A stretch of DNA of 64,000 nucleotides from Opisthorchis felineus (taxonomy: Eukaryota > Platyhelminthes > Trematoda > Opisthorchiida > Opisthorchiidae). Shown here one piece after another: positions 55,501 to 60,316 of the stretch (position 1 is its first letter; every line of letters begins with the position of its first letter). A program made the position numbers and the translations under genes. The notes beneath the pieces are model-generated. The model was not told where the DNA came from. It made no database searches and was given only the letters and a program-made list of their open reading frames with translations. The stretch spans positions 656,124 through 720,123 of the forward strand of contig SJOL01001501.1 of NCBI GenBank assembly GCA_004794785.1, in the 5' to 3' direction.

Positions 55501-58500
55501 ACCGGAAACCATTGACTTGTGCAGGTTGTCGGTATTCGACCATCAAACCTGCAAACTGAAGGCTGACGTCTGGCAAGTCAACTGTAACTGTCCTTTAGTA
55601 TCCTATGTATCTTGATAGCAGAAAGTTTTCCATCTAAAGACCCTGTGACATAGCAAATGACATGTGGCGCATGTACCCAACACATCGGGTGATTACACTT
55701 AATCACACCACACAGCTAACTGCAGTCAGGGATTGCGAAGTTGTAGCTAAGTAAACCGCAAAGTATACTTGTGGACTCATCAACTTCAGCGTACAAAAAA
55801 TATAATCTTGGGTGCCTGAAGAAGTGCAGTTTAAGGTACACTTTGTCAAGCATAACAATATTAAGACTATCCGAGAGTGCAGAGGTTTAATATAACATTC
55901 CATTCAACATCGCTTCGAATCACTATGCGCACGTACCACCGACAATCACATGTTTGACAGCGTTGAACGTCTCATGTACGTTTTCTGGACGATTATACTT
56001 AACCACAGGGTATGTAAGAGAGAGTAAAATCAAAGGCATTATAAAGCACACTATAATATGTACGTATTAGTTTCGGTTAAAGAGTGTAAGCTAATCGTTT
56101 CCACTTACATCTAACCGAATCTCAGTAATCCTTAAACTCAGCTGACTGATCGGAGACCAAGTTGGTAAGATAGAGAGCCACAGAATATTTGTCTGCTTCA
56201 GCTAAGATTTTTGAATCGTGCGGTATGAGCGGCCGTTTACCTTGAATTGGAATGAGCGAGCATTAATAGAGGTTGTTCCTGAAGGCAGCAGTCTTTGTGA
56301 CACCTCAGTTTTCTTTATACCACAACAATTCCGTAGGCTTAGTCTGAACGAGTAGCTAAATATACAAATGACTTTGAATTTTTGATGATTTACCGCCATT
56401 TTCATCAATATTCCAAAGTGCACTAAAGACCAAAGTTTAAGTGTAAGTAAACCAAACAAAATTCTCTAAAACCTCTACTACTGTATGAGCCTTGAACAAT
56501 CAAAACCATCGCTACCTAGTAAAAATCAAAGAATGTCAGATTCACTTACTTTATTCTAATACGCTTTCTCAAGATTTCCTTGAAAGCCAATAATCCGAAA
56601 TGGTAGAAAAATAATCTTTCTAGTCCTTCGTCAAACTGCTCTTCAAATGCCACATAAAAGACCCAAAAAATAACTTCTGCCTACTACTTTTGCTTGAACA
56701 CGACCAGCATCTCCAACGACGCGATTTGTTCAGTTCACTGCCACGACCAAGCAGAATCCAACAGGAGGTTGTGCAAATTGCGAAGGATCATTGGCCACTG
56801 TTCTTCTCGAAATACTACGAGGCGCATCAATTCACCGGTCCCAGTGTTTATGTTGAAGAGGTGATTATCGCCATAAACAGTGCGGGCCTGTTTGTCGTGA
56901 ACGACCAGCAGTATCTGATTCGTACAATGAACTATCCGGAAATCTACTGTTTGGTCAACAGCTGGTGCGTACTTTGCAACTAAGTGATATAGAGATTCAG
57001 TGGTAGCTACGGACCATATATAAGAGAAATGGCTGAAAAACAGCGTGACATTCCCATCAATTGCTCTAGTGATTGGATCACTGAACTGGCTCATATTTTA
57101 CTACGAGGCCAGCAAACCTATCAGTCTAACGCTAACTTATTCGTGTTTGCATGATCATTCTGGTCTCTTGATGCTTCTAATGAAAAATACGGTGACTAAT
57201 CAAATTTTGGTTTTTGAGGATCTTGAAATATATACAAGAAATACCCCTGGTTGTGAATTTTAACGATGTAGTATATCTCTCACTTCGAAGGAGTCTAAAT
57301 TGTGCCTTACTCCGAGGCGATGATCGATTTACCGTGAGGCCCGAGACAAGCTGGAATCGAACAAGAGGATAAAAACTCTGCTGTAGCCAATACGCCTTCG
57401 AAAACGAGCTTTACAGATATGAAAACATCAGCTGAATGTGCTGTTAATATTCTAAGAAAATAGTGTGTTATACAAGATTGCGAATGTTCTTCTCTAAGTG
57501 TAGTCTTTCACCCATCCTATGGCTATGTGGTCTTTTCCTTCTGGAAACTCAAGTTATCTGTTTTCTGATGTATTTTGGGGTAGTTTTATTTTGAACGATG
57601 CGTCATATCGGATAGTGGCTATTAATATATGAATTCTTCTGCTAATACGCATGAACCTGGTCTTCTCGGTGACGAATAAACGGTTTCTTGCCCGATTCAT
57701 AAATGAAATCATCCCGTTCCATTTCGCGCACCGAGTGAAGGATGTGAGCTGCACTCAGCAAACTATCACTTGATGTGTCTAGATTTGATGTGGTAGAAAT
57801 CAATTCCCTTGAGTTTCATCTACTAGGTGAAATGGTACAAGGGTCACAGATGAAGCTGCCAACACACGTGCGGTGGTTGTTTTTTTCGTATCTTCGGGGT
57901 CATGCTAAAAAACTCAATGTTTCTTGGTGAGTTACTGCTAAACTCTGCTACAGTGGAGGACTAAACTGCCAAAAATTTGAATGGCAAAACTATTCTACTC
58001 AAGCGGTTTCTTATATGCCGTTTCATTAAGACAGGGAATGATGTACTCCCGGTATGGGAAGGTGGTGATTTCAGAAACTATTTCTTTCCTGGGACAGTTG
58101 CTTAGATTCAGATTTCTTGCAAAGCGAGGGGACCGTATTAGTTTCTGATCTGCGATACTATTTTTTGTTGTTTTTTTGATTGGCGACAAAACGTTTTTAA
58201 ACTACTTATTAAGGTTAACGCTGCACAGAACTGAAACATGAAGTTCGAACATGTCCACAAAGATTTCCTTAAGGATTATCAACGTGTTGAGGAATGACTC
58301 ACTTCCACAAACGTTCCGAGAAATAGACTAGGATTCAGAGGCATTGCTTAAGAGTTCACATTTTTTGGAGGTGATGACGGAGTTCGCATAACGCTGAGCT
58401 AATGACAGTTGGTCCAGTTAATTTGGAAAAAGACAGGAAGCTGATAACTAACCATTACGGCTGTTCTCTTTAAATGAAAAGCACTGTACACGAAACTCCG

Positions 58501-58863
58501 ATGAAGCCATTTCCTTATGGAGATCACGAGGAAATAGCACACATAAGCTATTAACTTGTGTTACAGACCAAAAGCTAGATGCAGCCGTCAAATCCGTTTG
58601 TTTGGCTTTCAACCATTTTTCTTCAAATCTCTTTACGCACTTTTACTTCTTATTTCTGTCTTCGATCTTCGCTTCTCTTCGCACGTGCAGCCCTAAAGGG
58701 GCAATGATAGACTTGCTCACCATAACAACGGTCAGAGGAGCAGAATATAGTTTCTTCTCAAAGGATGCTGAGGAGATCAAAAATTTGGTGATGGCTTTCC
58801 TCTCTGGACTGAAGGAGCGGTCACGTTATGCGATCGTGGTACGAGACTTCCATCAAGTTCAAA
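7450..58863 (+). CDS. MYO7A: Class VII unconventional myosin (myosin VIIa-like), multi-exon gene, incomplete at both ends
   Basis: Twenty-one exons listed separately below join to about 1,637 codons that follow animal myosin VIIa in order: motor domain (779 codons), IQ neck, linker, first MyTH4 and first FERM domain. Myosin VIIa is an actin-based ATP-driven motor; in animals it works in actin bundles and protrusions and binds cargo through its MyTH4-FERM tail. Seen directly: [34 protein letters not shown] motifs and FERM motifs. Known for the family: a second SH3-MyTH4-FERM half follows; it is not recognised here. The initiator codon is also not recognised. Family is very certain; the split between VIIa and VIIb is inferred from overall similarity. 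Confidence 0.93.
7564..8890 (+). other. Myosin VII intron, no internal feature recognised
   Basis: 1.3 kb between exons 1 and 2. Starts GTAAGT, ends AG after a pyrimidine-rich tract. No coding block or repeat family recognised. Confidence 0.7.
8891..9037 (+). CDS. MYO7A: Myosin VII exon 2: motor domain N-terminal part
   Basis: Encodes 49 residues containing [19 protein letters not shown] and [14 protein letters not shown], the conserved segment linking the N-terminal SH3-like subdomain to the first strands of the motor core. The acceptor is CTTTGAAG before GTA GTG AAG; the donor is GTGAGT after ATT TAC. Phase 0 at both ends, joining exon 1 and exon 3 without a break. Very close match to animal myosin VIIa. 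Confidence 0.93.
10101..10256. mobile_element. Small foldback (MITE-like) element with nested hairpin
   Basis: About 50-bp terminal arms (10101-10154 and 10204-10256) are imperfect reverse complements sharing AATTGATCA and TTCGCCAAG. Inside, 10153-10178 is a perfect 11-bp stem with a TGCG loop. The right half reads TTGAAGA, a GAC-closed stem, CGAAACGTC, which resembles the order of hammerhead-ribozyme core parts but lacks C3 and a convincing stem I. Class is uncertain. Confidence 0.55.
11685..11925 (+). repeat. Repeat family A copy with split hammerhead motif
   Basis: Shares with the other family A copies the blocks GATGAGCCCC, GGGCGAAACC, TTTTCAGCAACC, GCGATATCTCGAATATCG, ACATGAGGCGGCC and GCAGCACATTCAGTTGAAG. 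The hammerhead core (11701-11729) is separated from its upstream GCCCAC arm by about 17 extra bases, so it should be inactive. The SINE at 11950 abuts it. Confidence 0.75.
11950..12178 (-). mobile_element. tRNA-derived SINE (SINE1)
   Basis: On the minus strand the head reads like a tRNA: box A TGGCTCAGTGGTTAGAGC (about 12142-12159) and box B GGTTCGAACC (12107-12116), the internal RNA polymerase III promoter elements. The body continues with CTCCTGTCTAGGCTTGGGGA and CCCAGCCCTCGTGCTTCC. The same body recurs at 52170-52370 and, weakly, at 40125-40325. Non-autonomous; would depend on a LINE for movement. Confidence 0.85.
13544..13804 (+). pseudogene. DNA transposase relic (helix-turn-helix part)
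   Basis: In frame: [40 protein letters not shown] and [15 protein letters not shown]...VGRILQQ. The pattern FxxTGxVxxxxRxGRPRS...xxxxVRRIL is typical of the N-terminal DNA-binding region of Tc1/mariner-like transposases. No catalytic DDE/D domain follows, so it is a dead fragment. Assignment rests on pattern memory only. Confidence 0.5.
13925..13995 (-). repeat. Repeat family A fragment
   Basis: Carries the AATACACTCATTTG, CCAATTTGGTTTTGCG, GAGACTCACCTGGA and CCCAGCTGAATC blocks seen at 59886-59980 and 60193-60260. Only this end of the unit is present. Confidence 0.75.
14510..14800 (-). mobile_element. Hammerhead SINE (SINE2), degraded copy
   Basis: Minus-strand head resembles a tRNA (GGTGGTAACACTCTCGACTC with GGAGTTCCAACACCGG), followed by a hammerhead-like block (14620-14664) and a body shared with 37640-37985, including the AGGAGGAC..GTTCAAACG segment. 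The hammerhead core reads CCGAAGAG in place of CUGAUGAG, so U4 is lost; stem II (GCUCU/AGAGC) and GAAAC are kept. Confidence 0.75.
16176..16680 (-). pseudogene. RTE-like retrotransposon, 3' end of reverse transcriptase ORF
   Basis: Minus strand, one frame: [55 protein letters not shown], then a TAG, then [19 protein letters not shown] and [20 protein letters not shown]. This is the thumb and C-terminal part of the reverse transcriptase of RTE-type non-LTR elements in flatworms. One nonsense codon interrupts it (where related copies carry Trp). 3' end beyond LRMPEDRLP is degraded. Confidence 0.82.
18177..18361 (+). CDS. MYO7A: Myosin VII exon 3: motor domain up to the P-loop
   Basis: Encodes [19 protein letters not shown], then the [16 protein letters not shown] segment and DQCIII. 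These are hallmark motor-core motifs just before the ATP-binding P-loop (family [13 protein letters not shown] and PPHIFAIADNCY). Opens after TTGTAG and ends ATC AG before GTAAGA (phase 2), so the next codon is completed by the C of exon 4. The intron before it is 9.1 kb, the longest in the placed gene. Confidence 0.94.
18362..20495 (+). other. Myosin VII intron, nothing recognised
   Basis: 2.1 kb between exons 3 and 4 with GTAAGA and TTTGCAG ends. No coding block or repeat family seen. Confidence 0.7.
20496..20617 (+). CDS. MYO7A: Myosin VII exon 4: ATP-binding P-loop
   Basis: The first base completes Ser, followed by GESGAGKT (20497-20520), the Walker A/P-loop that holds the ATP phosphates, then [20 protein letters not shown] and [10 protein letters not shown]. 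Nearly identical to animal myosin VIIa. Acceptor TTTGCAG; donor GTGAGT after GAA G (phase 1), completed to Ala by exon 5. All P-loop residues are intact, so nothing suggests loss of ATPase function. Confidence 0.96.
20703..20720. repeat. AACT short tandem repeat
   Basis: Four to five consecutive AACT units in the 282-bp intron between exons 4 and 5. Confidence 0.85.
20900..21159 (+). CDS. MYO7A: Myosin VII exon 5: switch I
   Basis: Encodes (A)[19 protein letters not shown], with switch [10 protein letters not shown] at about 20926-20952, then [25 protein letters not shown] and [14 protein letters not shown]. These residues sense the nucleotide gamma-phosphate and close the active site. Acceptor CGTCACAG; donor GTAAGT after ACG CAA, phase 0. 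An internal GTGAGC at CCAG/GTGAGC is read through, because the protein match continues in frame across it. The intron before it is only 282 bp and holds a short AACT tandem. Confidence 0.96.
21789..22106. repeat. Repeat family A, palindromic head-to-head pair
   Basis: Left half (to about 21955) reads in minus orientation (CCAGCTGAATCTCTCG, GGCCGCCTCATGTTTC, GAGATATCGCAG); right half reads in plus orientation (GCGATATCTCGAATATCG, GCAGCACATTTAGTTGAAG, GAGACTCGGCTGG). The hammerhead segment is missing at the junction, which falls at GCAGCAACC. Confidence 0.8.
22125..22400 (+). mobile_element. Hammerhead SINE (SINE2), degraded plus-strand copy
   Basis: tRNA-like head with GTACCACGCTTGCCTCAG and GAGTTCAAACCCCGTC, then the hammerhead-like block 22272-22316: stem I GCACUG/UGGUGC still pairs (two wobbles), core CUGAAGAG fits CUGANGA, but GAAAC is changed to AAGAC. 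Expected to be inactive. Confidence 0.72.
23046..23279 (+). CDS. MYO7A: Myosin VII exon 6: upper 50-kDa region
   Basis: Encodes 78 residues: [20 protein letters not shown], then [20 protein letters not shown] and [11 protein letters not shown], ending AARLLD. The [10 protein letters not shown] motif is universal in myosin motors. Opens after TACCCTCAG and ends at GAC before GTAAGT, phase 0 both sides. The loop after HLGN is shorter and more Ser-rich than in vertebrates. Confidence 0.95.
23280..23990 (+). other. Myosin VII intron, nothing recognised
   Basis: 0.7 kb. An open frame of 111 codons at 23519-23854 has no recognisable similarity and no fitting splice phase need, since exons 6 and 7 join directly. 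Confidence 0.65.
23991..24427 (+). CDS. MYO7A: Myosin VII exon 7: switch II, with a large in-frame insertion
   Basis: Starts [20 protein letters not shown] and continues to [20 protein letters not shown] and [10 protein letters not shown]; ends [16 protein letters not shown] with switch II DIFGFE at 24393-24410. Between KPPS and SIGILDIF there are about 66 residues, rich in Pro, Ser and Thr, where vertebrate myosin VIIa has about 8. The insertion is fully open in frame and lacks a convincing internal acceptor, so I read it as coding. Acceptor TTCCATAG; donor GTAGTG after AAT AG, phase 2, completed to Ser by exon 8. Confidence 0.92.
24428..26202 (+). other. Myosin VII intron, nothing recognised
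   Basis: 1.8 kb between switch II and relay exons. No coding block or repeat family seen. Confidence 0.65.
26203..26500 (+). CDS. MYO7A: Myosin VII exon 8: relay helix and lower 50-kDa
   Basis: The first C completes Ser, then [20 protein letters not shown], the relay-helix signature, then [40 protein letters not shown] and [19 protein letters not shown]. The relay helix couples the active site to the lever arm. Acceptor AATATAG with a weak pyrimidine tract; donor GTAAGT after GAA CAG, phase 0. The protein match fixes both ends. Confidence 0.95.
26501..29147 (+). other. Myosin VII intron with an unexplained 163-codon open frame
   Basis: 2.6 kb. Contains a plus-strand open frame at 27611-28102 with no recognisable domain. 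Exons 8 and 9 join in phase without it. No repeat family seen. Confidence 0.6.
29148..29303 (+). CDS. MYO7A: Myosin VII exon 9: lower 50-kDa, before loop 2
   Basis: Encodes [20 protein letters not shown], then [20 protein letters not shown] and [12 protein letters not shown]. HFAGxVxYxxxGFLEKxRD is a strongly conserved myosin motif. Acceptor CACTTTAG; donor GTACGT after ACG, phase 0. It joins exon 10 exactly where animal myosin VIIa enters loop 2. Confidence 0.95.
29304..30697 (+). other. Myosin VII intron, nothing firm
   Basis: 1.4 kb. An open frame at 29608-29895 follows a strong TTTTTTTGCTAG acceptor-like site but lacks a donor, and exons 9 and 10 join without it. Confidence 0.6.
30698..31081 (+). 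CDS. MYO7A: Myosin VII exon 10: loop 2, actin-binding region and converter
   Basis: Opens after TACTTTGTAG with [20 protein letters not shown] (family ETRKRSP...SSQFKRSLE, the basic loop 2), then [40 protein letters not shown] and [16 protein letters not shown], ending GRSKVFLK. It covers the actin interface, the SH1-helix region and the converter. Donor GTAAGA after AAA, phase 0. The frame upstream of Gln-Phe-Lys-Lys is fixed by the loop 2 match. Confidence 0.96.
31082..31695 (+). other. Myosin VII intron, nothing recognised
   Basis: 0.6 kb between converter and IQ exons. Ends in a CT-repeat pyrimidine tract (about 31670-31684) and CACCAG. Confidence 0.7.
31696..31875 (+). CDS. MYO7A: Myosin VII exon 11: lever arm, IQ motifs 1-2
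   Basis: Starts [20 protein letters not shown] (family DHHDMLLEVERD), then two IQ motifs: [16 protein letters not shown] and [20 protein letters not shown] motifs bind calmodulin-type light chains and stiffen the lever arm. A run of CT repeats gives a strong pyrimidine tract before the CACCAG acceptor; donor GTATGT, phase 0. Confidence 0.93.
31876..35069 (+). other. Myosin VII intron with a family A copy
   Basis: 3.2 kb within the IQ region. Holds the degraded family A copy at 33165-33480; the remainder shows nothing I can name. Confidence 0.65.
33165..33480. repeat. Repeat family A, palindromic and degraded copy
   Basis: From GTTGCTGAAAACCC (33169) through CGACCGTTTTCGCC, where the hammerhead core has lost CUGAUGAG and stem II. 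Then CATTTGCATACCAATTT and GGGAAACCC..CGAATCTCTCG in one orientation and CATCACAAACGAGGATTC..GTATGCAAATGAGTG in the other, giving inverted arms around an ACAATATACAATA stretch. Confidence 0.7.
35070..35282 (+). CDS. MYO7A: Myosin VII exon 12: IQ motifs 3-5
   Basis: Encodes 71 residues with [40 protein letters not shown] and [20 protein letters not shown]: three further IQ-like motifs, giving five in all as in vertebrate myosin VIIa. Acceptor TTTTTTCTTTTTGTAG is very strong; donor GTAATT after GAC GAG, phase 0. The long charged single alpha-helix that follows the IQs in vertebrates does not follow here. Confidence 0.92.
35573..35722 (+). CDS. MYO7A: Myosin VII exon 13: tail linker
   Basis: Fifty residues, [20 protein letters not shown] to [12 protein letters not shown], with no database-type motif I recognise. 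Assigned because it is an open phase-0 block between TCTTTTTTCCAG and a GTGAGT donor, falls between the IQ exon and the MyTH4 exon, and its end (DAAFM) joined to LDDLF of the next exon resembles the MVDKMFGFL turn before MyTH4 in animal myosin VIIa. It replaces most of the charged helix of vertebrates. Confidence 0.72.
35723..36789 (+). other. Myosin VII intron, nothing recognised
   Basis: 1.07 kb between exons 13 and 14. No coding block or repeat family seen. Confidence 0.65.
36790..37263 (+). CDS. MYO7A: Myosin VII exon 14: linker and start of first MyTH4 domain
   Basis: Opens after CCTCTTCATAG (the TAG is in frame) with [20 protein letters not shown]. About 110 low-similarity residues rich in Ser, Thr, Cys and Glu follow, then [20 protein letters not shown] and [20 protein letters not shown], a clear match to FAKFAATYFQG...RRPLKQPLL at the start of MyTH4. 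MyTH4 domains bind microtubules or cargo together with FERM. Donor GTAAGG after GAA ATG, phase 0. A GTGAGC inside the linker is read through because the frame and the match continue. Confidence 0.9.
37640..37985 (-). mobile_element. SINE2 copy carrying an apparently intact hammerhead ribozyme
   Basis: Minus-strand order: a tRNA-like head around 37786-37850 (GTAGTGGTAACACGCTTGCC and GGAGTTTAAACCCC), the hammerhead block (37727-37771), and a tail with AGGAGGACGATTGTTCAAACG-like sequence also present in the 14.5-kb copy. It adjoins the truncated RTE-like reverse transcriptase. The right boundary is uncertain. Confidence 0.8.
37727..37771 (-). ncRNA. Hammerhead ribozyme, all core residues present
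   Basis: Minus strand 5' to 3': stem I arm GCACUG, core CUGAUGAG, stem II UUCU-AAUA-AGAG closed by G-C, GAAAC, then stem III, then GUC (cleavage expected after this C), then stem I arm CAGUGC, a perfect 6-bp complement. Stem III is the self-complementary ACUCGAGU, either a 2-bp stem with a UCGA loop or a dimer interface. This matches the type I hammerheads of schistosome Sm-alpha SINEs in layout. Activity is inferred, not shown. Confidence 0.82.
37965..39735 (-). pseudogene. RTE-like non-LTR retrotransposon: endonuclease C-terminus and reverse transcriptase N-terminus
   Basis: Minus strand. Endonuclease part: [20 protein letters not shown], then [20 protein letters not shown], then [40 protein letters not shown] and [15 protein letters not shown]. 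Linker: [20 protein letters not shown] and RADR-type sequence. Reverse transcriptase start: [48 protein letters not shown] then TAA. From 39415 to 37988 one frame is kept, broken only by stop codons; one frameshift lies near 39400. The catalytic YADD region is absent. Confidence 0.88.
40125..40325 (-). mobile_element. Probable SINE1-like element
   Basis: Minus strand: tRNA-like GGTCAGTGGTTAGAGATCTG near 40290-40312, and further on CTAAGTGTGGGCACCCTGGC and ACTATCCCAGCC, which align with the SINE1 body (CTAGGCTTGGGGAACCTGGC, AGTATCCCAGCC). Box B is not clear. A C15 run lies just beyond its head. Confidence 0.55.
40344..40358 (+). repeat. Poly-C run (15 bases)
   Basis: Fifteen consecutive C. 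The exact length may be unreliable, since homopolymers are prone to sequencing error. Confidence 0.9.
41616..41789 (+). CDS. MYO7A: Myosin VII exon 15: first MyTH4 domain, middle
   Basis: Encodes [20 protein letters not shown] (family [20 protein letters not shown]), then a divergent stretch [20 protein letters not shown]. Acceptor GCCGACTAG. The 3' end is uncertain: a GTAGGA donor at 41769 or a better GTATGT donor at 41790; both leave phase 0. I chose the second. The intron before it is 4.35 kb and packed with retroelements. Confidence 0.85.
41790..46318 (+). other. Myosin VII intron(s) between MyTH4 exons; missing exon suspected
   Basis: 4.5 kb. Exon 15 ends in phase 0 but exon 16 needs phase 1 or 2, so at least one unplaced exon or a different splice site is expected here. 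Candidates are 41939-42233 and an open 55-codon block after TTTCTGTAG near 45118. No repeat family recognised. Confidence 0.6.
41939..42233 (+). CDS. Possible myosin VII alternative or extra MyTH4 linker exon
   Basis: An open block from ATCCATAG to about AAG/GTTACG, phase 0 at its start and so compatible with exon 15. It encodes a Ser/Pro-rich sequence with [20 protein letters not shown]. It falls where the variable central loop of the first MyTH4 is missing from the assigned exons. No residue-level match to myosin is visible, the donor is poor, and the phase does not lead cleanly into exon 16. It could equally be a chance intronic ORF. Confidence 0.25.
46319..46515 (+). CDS. MYO7A: Myosin VII exon 16: first MyTH4 domain, core helices
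   Basis: The certain part is [20 protein letters not shown] then [17 protein letters not shown], matching [31 protein letters not shown] of MyTH4. The 5' end is uncertain: TTTTCCCAG puts the start at 46319 (needs incoming phase 2), GAACAG would put it at 46327 (incoming phase 1). The end is CAC G before GTCAGT, an uncommon donor, phase 1; exon 17 supplies GT to make Gly, reproducing the family's G-W junction. Confidence 0.88.
47288..47463. repeat. Repeat family A, compact palindrome
   Basis: Two arms of roughly 80 bp: GAGACTCAGTTTAATCCAGC and CTGAATCTCTAG on the left, GGAGATTCAGCTGGATCCAG and CTGAGTCTCC on the right, with TTCGAGATATCGTAG near the centre. The hammerhead segment is absent. Confidence 0.8.
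48660..48875 (-). repeat. Repeat family A copy with hammerhead motif
   Basis: Minus-strand unit: GAGTCTCCCGTCAAAACG, ATTTGGTATGCAAATGAGTG, CAATTTGGGTTCAAGTAGAA, hammerhead (48712-48753), then TTTTCAGCAACCTTATGAGT and GTGCATTACGTCTA. Same order as the 59.9-60.3 kb cluster. Confidence 0.8.
48712..48753 (-). ncRNA. Hammerhead ribozyme motif of family A
   Basis: Minus strand: stem I arm GCCCAC, core CUGAUGAG, stem II GCC/GGC around a CCAAGAA loop, GAAAC, CGGUC, stem I arm AUGGGC. Stem I has one C-A mismatch next to the core then five pairs. ACCGGU for stem III is self-complementary, as in dimer-acting minimal hammerheads. The mismatch may reduce activity. Confidence 0.68.
49698..50050 (+). CDS. 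MYO7A: Myosin VII exon 17: end of first MyTH4 and start of FERM F1
   Basis: GT completes Gly, then [40 protein letters not shown] and [20 protein letters not shown] close MyTH4; [20 protein letters not shown] and [12 protein letters not shown] begin the ubiquitin-like F1 lobe of the FERM domain. Acceptor CCTTTTTCCAG; donor GTGAGC after GAT AAG, phase 0. Close match throughout; the phase agrees with exon 16. Confidence 0.94.
50051..50857 (+). other. Myosin VII intron, nothing recognised
   Basis: 0.8 kb between exons 17 and 18, GTGAGC to TTTAG. Confidence 0.7.
50858..51085 (+). CDS. MYO7A: Myosin VII exon 18: FERM F1-F2
   Basis: Encodes [40 protein letters not shown] and [20 protein letters not shown], tightly matching the F1/F2 segment of myosin VIIa (DHVMDAISQCEQYA, LFFRKEVFTPWH, NLIYQQVVRG...GEYRC). 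Acceptor CAACTTTAG; donor GTAAGT after GAC AAG; phase 0 at both ends. Confidence 0.95.
51086..54486 (+). other. Myosin VII intron with a SINE1 copy
   Basis: 3.4 kb. Holds SINE1 at 52170-52370 and a GC-richer stretch at about 52980-53280 of unknown nature. Open frames such as the minus 123-codon frame at 53336-53707 are not recognised. Confidence 0.65.
52170..52370 (+). mobile_element. tRNA-derived SINE1, plus-strand copy
   Basis: Box B-like GGTTCGAACT at 52216-52225, then CTCCTGTCTAGACTTGAGCA, CCCAGTCTTCGTGCTTCC and GGTGGAATGACAGCTGG, aligning with the body of the 12-kb copy. Box A is degraded. Confidence 0.75.
54487..54660 (+). CDS. MYO7A: Myosin VII exon 19: FERM F2 lobe
   Basis: Encodes [20 protein letters not shown], then [20 protein letters not shown] and [18 protein letters not shown]. 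The family counterpart is [20 protein letters not shown] and the following helices; this is the least conserved assigned FERM exon. Acceptor CACTGTGCACAG; donor GTCAGT after ACG, phase 0, the same uncommon donor form as exon 16. Order, phase and the ACKYYVDLC motif support it. Confidence 0.83.
54661..56707 (+). other. Myosin VII intron, nothing recognised
   Basis: 2.0 kb. A minus frame of 171 codons (54588-55103) overlaps exon 19 antisense and is judged a chance frame. Confidence 0.65.
56708..56964 (+). CDS. MYO7A: Myosin VII exon 20: FERM F2-F3
   Basis: Starts [20 protein letters not shown], then [40 protein letters not shown] and [17 protein letters not shown]. It matches KWPLLFSRFYEAYKFSGPS and VIVAVNWTGVYFVDEQ of myosin VIIa. 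Acceptor GAACACGACCAG; donor GTGCGT after AGC TG, phase 2, which exon 21 completes to Cys. The pairing of phases supports both ends. Confidence 0.93.
56965..58690 (+). other. Myosin VII intron, nothing recognised
   Basis: 1.7 kb between exons 20 and 21, GTGCGT to GTGCAG. No coding block or repeat family seen. Confidence 0.7.
58691..58863 (+). CDS. MYO7A: Myosin VII exon 21: FERM F3 (PH-like) lobe
   Basis: C completes Cys, then [40 protein letters not shown] and [17 protein letters not shown], matching [20 protein letters not shown]...[20 protein letters not shown]. Acceptor TCGCACGTGCAG; donor GTAAGA after CAA A, phase 1. In the family an SH3 domain follows; I cannot find it in the remaining 5.1 kb, so the next exon is probably beyond the window. 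Confidence 0.93.
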
Positions 58864-59599
58864 GTAAGATTGAATTCTCCTGTGGCATTTGCTCTCTAGT
58901 ATGTTTTGACTATGAATCAACACGAAGACCTTAGTCTACACTACAAAAATGCCTTATCAGGATGCAGACCAAACAAGAGTTCCTCCTAGTACAGACCCCT
59001 TGCTAGATCCTATCTGTAAGATGTTTGTTGAGAGAGGAGACTGACAGAACACAGTGATATTTGAGTCACGTCGTTTACTGAAGAAGCCTATTGAGTCAGT
59101 TAGGGTTTCGGAGTTTTCTTTGTTTAATCTAGTTGGAAATATCATTTTCTCACACTGTGGCTCAAGCAGGGAACACCATTAAGGACAAAATATCCTTCTT
59201 TCACGAACTCTCAGCGGTAGGAACCTTGCAGCACTTTCCATGACTTTGATACCATTCTGCTTTTCTAGTTCGCAGCCTCGGCTCCCTTTGACCCACCCTA
59301 AAGACCACTATCAAATATCTCTGCTTAAGATAAATGGTCTGTGGTATCACGTTAAAAACCGATTCCCTGAAAAAAATGTCAGCATACCAGTCAACTGTCA
59401 TAACTCAGGTGAAAGGACGAATGCCCTTCGCTGCAAAGTTGTTTGTTAGCAAACACCTACTAGCCGGTTACAAACCATTAGACACGAAAGTCAGTATTTC
59501 TTCTGCACGGAGTTTTCGGAAAATGAACATTCTCAAGCTTCCGTTTGAACTTTACTGGACATTCTTTGCACAGTAAACAATGGTGAACGAACACTGCAA

Positions 59600-59740
59600 A
59601 CGGTTCCGTAATTTCCGTAGTAACCTTCACCTTCTATCAGATGCGGGTGCAGAGCTTGGACACCAGACCCGACACTACTCGCATCTTCATCAGCAGTGTA
59701 CACCTTTGCATCGTTAGTCCAACAGAATCCGATAAAAGGT
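59600..59740 (-). mobile_element. SINE2 relic with broken hammerhead
   Basis: Minus strand, 59656-59703: ACACUG, CUGAUGAAG, then a replaced middle lacking GAAAC, then UCGGGUC and UGGUGU. The order and spacing match the hammerhead of SINE2, but the catalytic GAAA is gone. Confidence 0.55.
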
Positions 59741-60093
59741 GGTTTTGACTTTCAGCGTTTAATCATGTATCCAGATCGAACGTTGTATGAGGGCTGAAAA
59801 CTGGGTTGAAATATTTTGAATTGTGAACACTGGCATTTCTGCACATTTGGATTTTCAAATGATCTTAAAGAATGTAGGTGCCTTCAAGAAATACACTCAT
59901 TTGCAAATCAATTTGGTTTTTTCGAGAGACACACCTGGAACCCAGCTGAAACTCTCGTTTGTGATGTTTCCATGCAACTGAATGTGCTGCACCAGGCCGC
60001 CTCATGTTCCAGTTGCTACGATATTCGAGATATCGCTATGCATGTAATTTTACGCAATGTACTACTCATAAGGTTGCTGAAAATTCTTCGACA

Positions 60094-60132
60094 GCTCACG
60101 ACCGGTTTCGCCATCAGGCTCATCAGGCAGGC
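60094..60132 (-). ncRNA. Hammerhead ribozyme motif of family A
   Basis: Minus strand: GCCUGC, CUGAUGAG, stem II GCC-UGAU-GGC, GAAAC, CGGUC, GUGAGC. All core residues are present. Stem I pairs C-G, G-U, U-G, then one C-A mismatch, then C-G and G-C, so it is weaker than in the presumed ancestor (GCCCAC/GUGGGC). Confidence 0.66.
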
Positions 60133-60273
60133 GTAGTCCCCGAGATTTCGTCAACCTTATGTTCCACTTGAACCCAAATTGGACTGTTTTCAGGAAGTAA
60201 ACTCATTTGCAAATCAATTTGGTTTTGCGAGAGACTCACCTGGAGCCAAGCTAAATCTCTCGTTTGTGATGTT

Positions 60274-60316
60274 CCATGCCTGATGAGCCCCAAAAAGGGC
60301 GAAACCGGTCGTGAGC
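60274..60316 (+). ncRNA. Hammerhead ribozyme core of family A, weak stem I
   Basis: Plus strand: CUGAUGAG at 60280-60287, perfect stem II GCCC/GGGC around CAAAAA, GAAAC, CGGUC ending 60310, then GUGAGC. The upstream arm is CCAUGC, which pairs poorly with GUGAGC because the copy is joined here to foreign sequence. The core is intact. Confidence 0.6.

Noticed and set aside
59269..59410. Possible next myosin exon (LLKINGLWYHVKNRF after a strong TTTTCTAG acceptor)
   Set aside because: A faint resemblance to a segment before the second MyTH4, but its open frame does not fit the phase 1 end of exon 21, the SH3 domain would be skipped, and stops follow soon.
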